This document shows, piece after piece, positions 1 to 5,394 of a stretch of DNA of 5,592 bases (the first letter of the stretch is position 1; every line of letters begins with the position of its first letter). Made by a program: the position numbers and the translations under genes. The notes under the pieces were generated by a model that saw only the letters and a program-made list of their open reading frames with translations, made no database searches and was not told the origin of the DNA. Origin of the DNA: Desulfobacteraceae bacterium (GTDB taxonomy: Bacteria; Desulfobacterota; Desulfobacteria; Desulfobacterales; Desulfosarcinaceae); NCBI GenBank assembly GCA_027025615.1, contig JALVQM010000193.1, forward strand, positions 1 to 5,592, in the 5' to 3' direction.

Positions 1-1001
1 AGCTTGTTAATCTCACGTGGCCAAGTATCAACTACTCTGCAGTAATCAGAAACAGGTAAAATTATCCGGGCGCCAAGCGGTATTTGTTCTCCCCGCAGAC
101 AGTTTGGAAAACCTGTGCCGTTATAGTATTCATGGTGAAATAATACTATTTCGCCGACTTCAGCCAACTTGTCCACACTTTCCAGGCAAATTGAGCCTAT
201 GACTGGGTGCTGGCTGAACATCTTGAATTCTTCTTCTGTCATCCTGTCAATTTCCTTTGTCAATATCTTTTCAGGAAATCCCAGCAGCCCTATGTCATGA
301 ATCATACCCGCCATCTCTATATTGTCCAGTTCTCCAGCTTCCAGCTCCAAGCCCTCCGCCACATTTCGGGACAATTGTGCCACGTTGCGCATCAGGCTTC
401 CAAGTTTAGGATTCAGGGTTTCGACCATATTTGACAAAAGTCGAATAGAATCCATGAAGCTTTTCTCAAGCTTCCTGTTTACCTTTTCCAGGATTTTATT
501 CTGCAATACTATTTGCTGTGTACGTTCAGCAACTTTTCTTTCAAGGTTCTGGTTAAGCTCAACCAGTTCCTTGTTTTGTTTTGCAGTCAGTTCTGTAAGG
601 CGTTGATTTTCATCAACTAATTCATATTGCTTTATAGCCTGACGCACCTGCAACAAAAGATCATCATCATTCCATGGTTTGGTCAGGTATCTGTGAATTT
701 CTCCTTTGTTGACAGCGGCAATAACGGCTTCCATGTCAGAATAGCCTGTCAGTAAAAAACGAATTGCATTGGGATAAAGAGACTTGGCTTTTTCTAAAAA
801 CTGAGCCCCATTCATACCCGGCATGCGCTGATCGGAAATAATCAATGATACAGTATACTCTGAAGCTTTTAAAACATCTAGTCCATCTTGACCGGAATCT
901 GCTGTAAGAATACGATAACCTTCCCGCCTGAAAAGACGCTTCAATGCTTTTATGATTGATGGTTCATCATCAACAAACAGCAGTGTATGTTTAAGTGCCA
1001 A
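1..1001 (-). CDS. Response regulator with HD-GYP output domain (RpfG-like), 3' end outside the window
   Basis: I translated this strand by hand: 333 codons are open and run off the left edge. Residues 1-122 are a receiver domain with acidic pair D11/D12, phospho-acceptor D57 (motif DQRMPGMNG), T85 and K108 (LTKPW). Residues about 125-182 form a charged coiled-coil linker (ERKVAERTQQI). From about 183 an HD-GYP domain follows: HD at H235-D236 (MIHDIGLLGFP), H265 (QHPVIG), and HH at 289-290 in HHEYYNGTGFPN. Such proteins usually hydrolyse cyclic di-GMP in the cytoplasm. Here the first metal-ligand His, expected in a GGHxxRV context, is Leu203 (GSLMRNV), and the Lys of HDIGK is Leu239. The late metal Asp aligns best with Ser318, although Asp319 is adjacent. 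Activity is therefore doubtful. The start is TTG at 1001: a TAA stop lies in frame at 1014-1016, no ATG precedes the receiver core, and a GGGGG ribosome site sits 6 bases upstream. Roughly 60 or more C-terminal residues are missing. Confidence 0.9.
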   Translation of the reverse strand, partial: MALKHTLLFVDDEPSIIKALKRLFRREGYRILTADSGQDGLDVLKASEYTVSLIISDQRMPGMNGAQFLEKAKSLYPNAIRFLLTGYSDMEAVIAAVNKGEIHRYLTKPWNDDDLLLQVRQAIKQYELVDENQRLTELTAKQNKELVELNQNLERKVAERTQQIVLQNKILEKVNRKLEKSFMDSIRLLSNMVETLNPKLGSLMRNVAQLSRNVAEGLELEAGELDNIEMAGMIHDIGLLGFPEKILTKEIDRMTEEEFKMFSQHPVIGSICLESVDKLAEVGEIVLFHHEYYNGTGFPNCLRGEQIPLGARIILPVSDYCRVVDTWPREINK

Positions 1002-1007
1002 AGCAAA

Positions 1008-1012
1008 CCCCC
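1008..1012 (-). promoter_or_regulatory. Ribosome binding site that supports the TTG start of the HD-GYP regulator
   Basis: A GGGGG run on the minus strand lies 6 bases before TTG at 1001. It can pair with the 16S anti-Shine-Dalgarno sequence using one G-U wobble. The only nearby ATG (1012-1014) is out of frame, and a TAA stop closes the gene's own frame just upstream. This site decides the non-ATG start. Confidence 0.55.
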
Positions 1013-1013
1013 A

Positions 1014-1079
1014 TTAATAATATAGGCAACTGCATTGACAAGGGCTTCTGTAGGAATCTGGTTCTCCGGTACAATTCAT
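1014..1079 (-). other. Possible 21-residue leader ORF upstream of the HD-GYP regulator
   Basis: ATG at 1079 is preceded by a GAAGG ribosome-site match with 5 bases of spacing and reads 21 codons to TAA at 1014. The peptide begins MNCTGEPDSY and its second half is Cys-rich (CQCSC). It is in the same frame as the downstream gene and ends 12 bases before the TTG start, so its stop overlaps the region where ribosomes would load. It could be a leader peptide or translational coupler, or a chance ORF. I recognise no family. Confidence 0.2.
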
Positions 1080-1091
1080 GTCTGCCTTCTC

Positions 1092-1148
1092 TCAATAGTC
1101 CTTAATGGTTTTAATGATATGACCATCGTCATCAAGTTGGAATATCAT
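1092..1148 (-). other. Possible 18-residue ORF between the kinase and the HD-GYP regulator
   Basis: ATG at 1148 follows an AGGA ribosome-site match with 5 bases of spacing and reads MIFQLDDDGHIIKTIKDY to TGA. A GTG at 1178 would add ten residues. It is in frame with the preceding kinase gene after that gene's TAG, so it could also be a remnant of a longer C-terminus or a readthrough extension. The composition looks protein-like, but the length is too short to judge. Together with the next small ORF it fills much of the 216-base gap, where I see no convincing terminator or promoter. Co-transcription of kinase and regulator is thus possible. Confidence 0.2.
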
Positions 1149-1217
1149 TTTTGTCCTAGTACAAGTCAGTAAAAACACTTTTGGCTTTCCGCTTCTGATA
1201 TATTGCCTGCACTCTTT

Positions 1218-2945
1218 CTATCCATCTTCTTGAGTAAAATCTTCATCCACCGGCAGTTTAATTATAAAGGTTGTTCCTTTTCCTATGGTAGACTCGACTT
1301 CAATTGAACCTTTGTGCTTTTTAATAATACCATAGGCAATATTCATTCCCAATCCTGTCCCTTTACCTACTTCTTTGGTTGTAAAAAATGGATCAAAAAT
1401 CTTGTTCAAATTATCTTTTGGTATCCCACAACCTGTATCGCTTATTTTTATTTGCACGTATCCGTTGATAAGCTTTGTGGCTATCCGGATCTCCCCCTTT
1501 TTTTCTATCGCCTGGGCGGCATTCACCAGTATATTCATAAATACCTGGTTCAATTGCTGGGGATATGCCTGGATAAGAGGTAAATTCTCATATTTTTTAA
1601 CAATATTTGCCTTGTACTTCAGTTCATTGTATACAACGTTCAAAGTAGATTCCAATCCCTTGTTAATATCCGTTGCCTGCAGCACACCTTCTCCTGGATG
1701 GGCAAAATCCTTTAAATCCATAACTATTTTTTTTATTCGTTCTGTTCCTTCGCGACAGTCCTTAATCAGCTCACGAATATCTTCACGAATATAATCTATT
1801 TCTTTTTCTTCTTCATATATTTCAATCTCATCAATTAATTCAGAGAGTTGATCAGATTTTTTTTCAGACATGCCGGAATCGACCACTAATTTTTTAATCT
1901 CACGATATCTTTGAATTAATCCATCTATGTCCTGCTGATAATCTTCCAAGGTCTTAAGGTTACTACTGACAAAGCCCGTGGGATTGTTTATTTCATGCGC
2001 CACTCCGGATGCCAGTTGACCTATTGAAGCCATTTTTTCCGACTGAAGCATTTGGGTCTGCGTTTCTTCCAGGCGTTTTAAAGTAGCTTCCAGCTTTTTG
2101 TTTTTCGCCTCTATCTGAGAGGCACTTTCTATGATTTTTCTATTGAGGGCTTTTATTTCTTCAGATTTGCGACGTTCTTCGGTAATATCCTTGAAAACCA
2201 AAACTGCTTGAAATACACTTTCCCGTTCATCCAGGATAGGCAGACAGCTAACCAGCTTGTAGTGAACAGAACCGTGATTGTCTATCCAATGGTCGAGATA
2301 CTGTTGCGGATTTCCATCTCTGAGAACAGAATCCACCAACTGGCGGACTTTGCTTATTTCAAAGCGAGCTTGATTTTGATCAGCCTGGCTCAACCAGTCC
2401 AGCCCGATTATCTGGTCATATGACAGACCATTTACAACCAGGAATGTTCTGTTAGCCGATACAACTTTTTTATCCCTATCCAGGGAAATGATTTCTTCCT
2501 GGAGTGAATCAAAAACTATTCTGAGCTTGTTGCGGCTTTCAAGCAAAACTTCCTGTAACCGGCGATGATCTTTTTCTAATTCCACGATTCTCCGTCCTGT
2601 CTGGACCCTTGCTTTTAATTCGTCAGGGTCAAATGGCTTGGAAATATAATCATCTGCCCCACTATTAAACACTTGCAGTAAATCGTTCTTTCTGTCTCTG
2701 GCGGTAAGGATAACTACATAGGTATAGCGATCATTTTGATATTTCCGGATTTTGTCGCACAAGGAAAGACCATCCATTCCAGGCATCATCCAATCGGTGA
2801 TCACCATTTCAAAATCGTTATTTTGAAACAATTTCCAGGCCTCTACACCGTTTTGTGCTGATACAACCTGGTATCCGTTTTTTTCCAGCAATTTGATAAG
2901 CAAACTTCTGGAAATATGATCGTCTTCGACAATAAGTATTTTCAT
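1218..2945 (-). CDS. REC-PAS-histidine kinase (hybrid sensor kinase with N-terminal receiver), 575 residues
   Basis: This is a cytoplasmic two-component kinase with no signal peptide or membrane segment. Residues 1-125 are a receiver domain: D8/D9, phospho-acceptor D51 (ITDWMMPGMDG), T81 and K103 (SKPF). Residues about 140-255 are PAS-like, ending in VFKDITEERR as PAS/PAC units do. A coiled coil (about 256-305) leads to the H-box with the phosphorylated H317 (GVAHEINNP). Residues about 330-415 form a long charged helical insert. The ATPase domain follows, with N-box N471 (NQVFMNILVNAAQAI), G1 DTGCGIP (503-509), F-box FDPFFTTK (517-524) and G2 GKGTGLGM (527-534). All catalytic motifs are intact. 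I chose ATG at 2945 because MKILIVEDD is the normal receiver start; an upstream in-frame ATG at 3029 would add 28 residues of non-receiver sequence. Its receiver aligns without gaps to that of the divergent HD-GYP gene, suggesting a shared signalling circuit. The input ligand cannot be read from the sequence. Confidence 0.95.
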   Translation of the reverse strand: MKILIVEDDHISRSLLIKLLEKNGYQVVSAQNGVEAWKLFQNNDFEMVITDWMMPGMDGLSLCDKIRKYQNDRYTYVVILTARDRKNDLLQVFNSGADDYISKPFDPDELKARVQTGRRIVELEKDHRRLQEVLLESRNKLRIVFDSLQEEIISLDRDKKVVSANRTFLVVNGLSYDQIIGLDWLSQADQNQARFEISKVRQLVDSVLRDGNPQQYLDHWIDNHGSVHYKLVSCLPILDERESVFQAVLVFKDITEERRKSEEIKALNRKIIESASQIEAKNKKLEATLKRLEETQTQMLQSEKMASIGQLASGVAHEINNPTGFVSSNLKTLEDYQQDIDGLIQRYREIKKLVVDSGMSEKKSDQLSELIDEIEIYEEEKEIDYIREDIRELIKDCREGTERIKKIVMDLKDFAHPGEGVLQATDINKGLESTLNVVYNELKYKANIVKKYENLPLIQAYPQQLNQVFMNILVNAAQAIEKKGEIRIATKLINGYVQIKISDTGCGIPKDNLNKIFDPFFTTKEVGKGTGLGMNIAYGIIKKHKGSIEVESTIGKGTTFIIKLPVDEDFTQEDG

Positions 2946-2960
2946 TCTATTCTGGTTTAT

Positions 2961-2965
2961 CCTCC
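2961..2965 (-). promoter_or_regulatory. Ribosome binding site of the kinase gene, unusually far upstream
   Basis: A perfect GGAGG lies on the minus strand 15 bases before ATG at 2945, well above the usual 5-10. No other start codon lies in frame between the two. Either the spacing lowers translation or local structure shortens it. Confidence 0.45.
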
Positions 2966-3092
2966 GTTGAATCAAGTGATACGAAGTATTGGAACGCCAG
3001 TGGTTTGTCGCACAGTGCAATTTTCTCAATAGGACTAGATCTGATCATTGGGAAAGAATCATATCAACAACAGATGCATGCATTCATATTAT

Positions 3093-3119
3093 ATATCGTC
3101 TGTTATTGTCACCACTTTA
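3093..3119 (-). promoter_or_regulatory. Possible sigma-28 (FliA) promoter for the kinase gene
   Basis: On the minus strand, TAAAGTGG (3119-3112) and GACGATAT (3100-3093) are separated by exactly 11 bases. The flagellar sigma-28 consensus is TAAAGTTT-N11-GCCGATAA, so each half matches at 6 of 8 positions. A TATAAT at 3093-3088 overlaps the -10, so a housekeeping promoter is the alternative, but no good -35 sits at 16-18 bases from it. The leader to the kinase ATG would be about 140 bases. Confidence 0.45.
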
Positions 3120-3262
3120 ACACTGAAATTCGTAATAACAAAAAGCTTGAAAAAGTGACGTTCCAGTTTTCAGCAGGCCTTCGCAGAACCCGTCAGACAA
3201 AGATAATGCGCCCCATAACAATCAATGGCAAAAGAGAGGACATGCAACAGGTTTATTAAAGC

Positions 3263-3285
3263 TTGGTTTACCGCAGTAAAGCCAA
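3263..3285 (+). other. Weak inverted repeat followed by a T run
   Basis: TTGGTTTAC and GTAAAGCCAA can form a 9-bp stem with one bulged G and a CGCA loop. Six Ts follow at 3294-3299. The gap of 8 bases before the Ts and the low GC make it a poor rho-independent terminator, and no convincing gene ends just before it. It might insulate the downstream promoter from readthrough, or be chance. Confidence 0.2.
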
Positions 3286-3320
3286 ACACAGTATTTTTTG
3301 AAAGCCTCTTAAATGCCTGC

Positions 3321-3347
3321 TTAAGTTTAAACATTTGTGACCGATAA
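3321..3347 (+). promoter_or_regulatory. Sigma-28 (FliA) promoter of the HD-GYP-motA-motB operon
   Basis: TTAAGTTT (3321-3328), 11 bases, then ACCGATAA (3340-3347). Against the flagellar sigma-28 consensus TAAAGTTT-N11-GCCGATAA, each half matches at 7 of 8 positions with the exact preferred spacing. Transcription should start near 3353-3355, leaving a leader of about 80 bases before ATG at 3433. Stator genes are classic late, FliA-dependent flagellar genes in many bacteria, so position and function agree. Confidence 0.8.
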
Positions 3348-3356
3348 AATTTTTGA

Positions 3357-3394
3357 TGATCCATATCTGCACAGGTATTTCTGCAGCAGGATCA
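3357..3394 (+). promoter_or_regulatory. Stem-loop at the 5' end of the predicted operon leader
   Basis: Two nested perfect inverted repeats: outer arms TGATCC (3357-3362) and GGATCA (3389-3394), inner arms CTGCA (3367-3371) and TGCAG (3382-3386), with a 4/2 internal loop and a 10-base apical loop. It would start within a few bases of the predicted transcript end. It may stabilise the mRNA or bind a regulator. A further CCGATCAGG just downstream (3403-3411) could compete for the GGATCA arm. No known riboswitch motif is recognisable. Confidence 0.4.
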
Positions 3395-3432
3395 GCCCAT
3401 TGTTCCGATCAGGATATGTATTTGGAGCTGAT

Positions 3433-4605
3433 ATGAATATATTAATTGTCGATGATGACAAGGTTACCCTGTCCCTGCTTTCCAAGTATCTGAAGCGTCA
3501 GGACCATGCTATCACCGCGGTCTCTGACGGTTCCCAGGCCTGGTCCTTGGTCCAGCAGAGACCTTTTGACATGGTTATCAGCGACTGGTTGATGCCGGAA
3601 CTTGATGGTATAGAATTGTGCCAAAGAATTAGAAATGCATCCCTGGATTATTATATTTATCTTATCTTGATCAGCTCCCAGGACACCAGGGCTGATATCG
3701 TGAGTGGTCTGAAAGCAGGTGTTGACGATTATCTTACCAAACCAATCAACCTTGAGGAGCTTAATGCCCGCATCGAGATAGGCCAGCGAATCATTTCCCT
3801 GGAAAAAAGGTTGAAAAAAAATTATCAGGAAATTGCTCGTAATTATTACCAAACCATACACATGTTCACTCAATTACTGGAAGTGTTCGATAAAAAGTTG
3901 GGCGGCCACTGTCGCAGGGTTGGCCGATTATGTCTGCAACTTGCCAGGATGCATCCTGAGATTGATCAGGGGCAATATGCCAAGGCAGAAGCCGCCGGCC
4001 TAGTTCACGACATAGGGATGGTCGGATTGCCGGTAGCTGTATATTCTAAATTGTCGACTGAGTTTACTTCTGAGGAAAAAGAACTTTTTCGCTCTCACCC
4101 TGAACGTGGAAGTCTGGTTCTAGAGCAAGTCGACATGCTTAAACCGGTAGCTCGGATAGTAAAACTGCATCATGAACAATATAACGGACGGGGTTTTCCC
4201 AACGGTATAGACGGCTCCCAAATCCCCCTGCTTGCCCAGTTGGTGGGAGCAGCTTCTTTTTATGATGATCTTCGCTTCCTCCGAAAAGTGGCTCTTGACG
4301 AAATGGCACAACACCTTCAGAGGACCCGCGGATACCAGTTTGCTCCTGAAATTGTCGATATGTTGTTGGAAATAAATATAAACATCATCGAAAAAGAAAA
4401 AGCCACAAACGACCGTTCGGTGGAAATTGACAGGCTCCAGGAAGGAATGGTCCTTTCCCGTAATATTTACCTTAAAACAGGCGCATTTATCATGTCTGCT
4501 GATTCGCCACTTGGCAATGATGCTATAGATAAGTTGAAACAATATGTAAAGCTGAAGGCCATCACAGACAGGGTATATGTTTACAAGGACTCGTCGAGGA
4601 GTTAA
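3433..4605 (+). CDS. Response regulator with degenerate HD-GYP domain, first gene of the stator operon, 390 residues
   Basis: Residues 1-125 form a receiver: D8/D9, phospho-acceptor D51 (ISDWLMPELDG), S81 and K103 (LTKP). A short linker leads to an HD-GYP domain (about 138-325), the cyclic di-GMP phosphodiesterase family. Visible ligand positions are E150, H159 (GGHCRRV), H192-D193 (LVHDIGMVGLP), H222 (SHPERG) and H246-H247 (HHEQYNGRGFP). Two deviations stand out: the Lys of HDIGK is Met196, and the late metal Asp of the usual ADxYDAL motif is Ser275 (AASFYDDL). Residues about 330-390 (RLQEGMVLSRNIY...YVY) match the small C-terminal module often found behind HD-GYP domains. I chose ATG at 3433 over the in-frame 3337 because MNILIVDDD is a normal receiver start, GGAG lies 5 bases upstream, and 3337 falls inside the sigma-28 promoter. 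It probably links a phosphorelay and cyclic di-GMP to the downstream stator. Enzyme activity is uncertain. Confidence 0.95.
   Translation: MNILIVDDDKVTLSLLSKYLKRQDHAITAVSDGSQAWSLVQQRPFDMVISDWLMPELDGIELCQRIRNASLDYYIYLILISSQDTRADIVSGLKAGVDDYLTKPINLEELNARIEIGQRIISLEKRLKKNYQEIARNYYQTIHMFTQLLEVFDKKLGGHCRRVGRLCLQLARMHPEIDQGQYAKAEAAGLVHDIGMVGLPVAVYSKLSTEFTSEEKELFRSHPERGSLVLEQVDMLKPVARIVKLHHEQYNGRGFPNGIDGSQIPLLAQLVGAASFYDDLRFLRKVALDEMAQHLQRTRGYQFAPEIVDMLLEININIIEKEKATNDRSVEIDRLQEGMVLSRNIYLKTGAFIMSADSPLGNDAIDKLKQYVKLKAITDRVYVYKDSSRS
4597..4601 (+). promoter_or_regulatory. motA ribosome binding site inside the end of the HD-GYP gene
   Basis: AGGAG overlaps the last two sense codons (AGG AGT) of the upstream gene and lies 10 bases before the motA ATG at 4612. 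Ribosomes finishing the regulator would sit on it, which favours translational coupling and a fixed ratio of regulator to stator. Confidence 0.6.
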
Positions 4606-4611
4606 GTCACC

Positions 4612-5394
4612 ATGGATCTAGCAACAGTTATTGGACTTGTCAGTGGGACATTCCTGATTATAGTATCGGTGTTTCTGGGTGGCAGCGCATTGGTGTTCAT
4701 AAACATCCCCAGTGTTCTTATAGTGGTTGGCGGCACAATCGCAACAACCTTTATAAAGTTCAAAATGAGCGATGTCATAGGTTCCATAAGCGTTGCCATG
4801 AAGGCTTTTTTCGTCAAAATCGAACCGCCTGAAAATATTATCCGGGAAATGGTGGAATACACAAGAATTGCAAAAAAGGAGGGTTTGATAGCCCTGGAAA
4901 AAGAAACTCCTTCGGACCCTTTCTCCGCCAAGGCCTTACGCTACCTTTCAGATGGTTACGATGAAGGATTGATCGAAGATATGCTGAATAAAGATATTCG
5001 CCTGATGATTCAGCGGCACGAAATTGGACAGAATGTCTTCAAAAGCATGGGAGACGCCGCGCCGGCTTTTGGTATGATTGGAACCCTGATTGGATTGGTC
5101 CAGATGTTATCGTCCATGGAAGATCCTTCCAGTATCGGCCCCTCCATGGCAGTTGCCTTGTTAACCACATTGTACGGTGCGATAATGGCCAACCTTGTAT
5201 GTCTGCCGTTGGCTGACAAGCTTTCTCTGCGAAGTGATGAAGAAAAACTAGTGAAAACCATAGTGGTTGAAGCAGCCGTCGCTATCAACCGTGGCGTTTC
5301 TCCAATGGTACTGGAAGAATCATTGAAAATATTCCTGTCGCCTAAAGATCGAGAAAAAAATGATAAACCAGCCGAGGATACCGGAGAAAGTTAA
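4612..5394 (+). CDS. motA: Flagellar motor stator protein MotA (PomA-like), 260 residues
   Basis: MotA forms the membrane ring that, around MotB, turns ion flow into flagellar rotation. The whole length fits the PomA branch, about 253 residues in Vibrio, and the first residues MDLATVIGL match its start closely. Four membrane segments are visible: about 5-25, 29-49, 147-170 and 178-200, with a large cytoplasmic loop (50-146). That loop carries charged residues K88, K89, E96 and E98 at the place that contacts FliG in the rotor. P151 (PAFGMIGTLIGL) and P199 (LPLADKL) correspond to the two essential prolines of E. coli MotA. Thr158 and Thr186 occupy positions I recall as associated with sodium-driven PomA, so sodium use is plausible but inferred. 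It starts 6 bases after the HD-GYP stop and overlaps motB, so all three are very likely one operon under the sigma-28 promoter. In Vibrio nomenclature it would be pomA. Confidence 0.96.
   Translation: MDLATVIGLVSGTFLIIVSVFLGGSALVFINIPSVLIVVGGTIATTFIKFKMSDVIGSISVAMKAFFVKIEPPENIIREMVEYTRIAKKEGLIALEKETPSDPFSAKALRYLSDGYDEGLIEDMLNKDIRLMIQRHEIGQNVFKSMGDAAPAFGMIGTLIGLVQMLSSMEDPSSIGPSMAVALLTTLYGAIMANLVCLPLADKLSLRSDEEKLVKTIVVEAAVAINRGVSPMVLEESLKIFLSPKDREKNDKPAEDTGES

Larger units (their letters stand above)
2946..3432. other. Divergent intergenic region between the kinase and the HD-GYP-motAB operon
   Basis: This 487-base stretch is AT-rich and separates two divergent transcription units. It holds two outward-facing sigma-28-like promoters about 200 bases apart, a weak hairpin followed by a T run (3263-3299), a palindrome ATGCATGCAT at 3074-3083 near the predicted kinase transcript start, and a leader hairpin at 3357-3394. 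The short ORFs that cross it show no family motifs or good ribosome sites, so I regard it as non-coding. Confidence 0.7.

Noticed and set aside
322..606. Plus-strand ORFs at the left end (17-606)
   Set aside because: They are antisense to the HD-GYP regulator, whose motifs are unambiguous in the minus frame.
3088..3093. Perfect TATAAT on the minus strand as a sigma-70 -10 box
   Set aside because: No acceptable -35 at 16-18 bases; a GTGACA lies at only 13 bases. Kept only as an alternative to the sigma-28 call.
3005..3259. Plus-strand ORF of 84 codons in the divergent region
   Set aside because: No recognisable motif, no good ribosome site, and it overlaps the kinase leader and its likely promoter in antisense.
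3170..3364. Minus-strand ORF of 64 codons
   Set aside because: Runs antisense through the sigma-28 promoter, has no family resemblance and no supporting signals.
3337..3432. Upstream start that would lengthen the HD-GYP regulator by 32 residues
   Set aside because: The ATG lies inside the sigma-28 promoter, upstream of the predicted transcript start; 3433 has a good ribosome site and a normal receiver start.
3355..3432. Cyclic di-GMP (GEMM) riboswitch in the operon leader
   Set aside because: A GCACAGG string is reminiscent, but the conserved GACGCAAAGCC segment and tetraloop helices of GEMM-I are absent.
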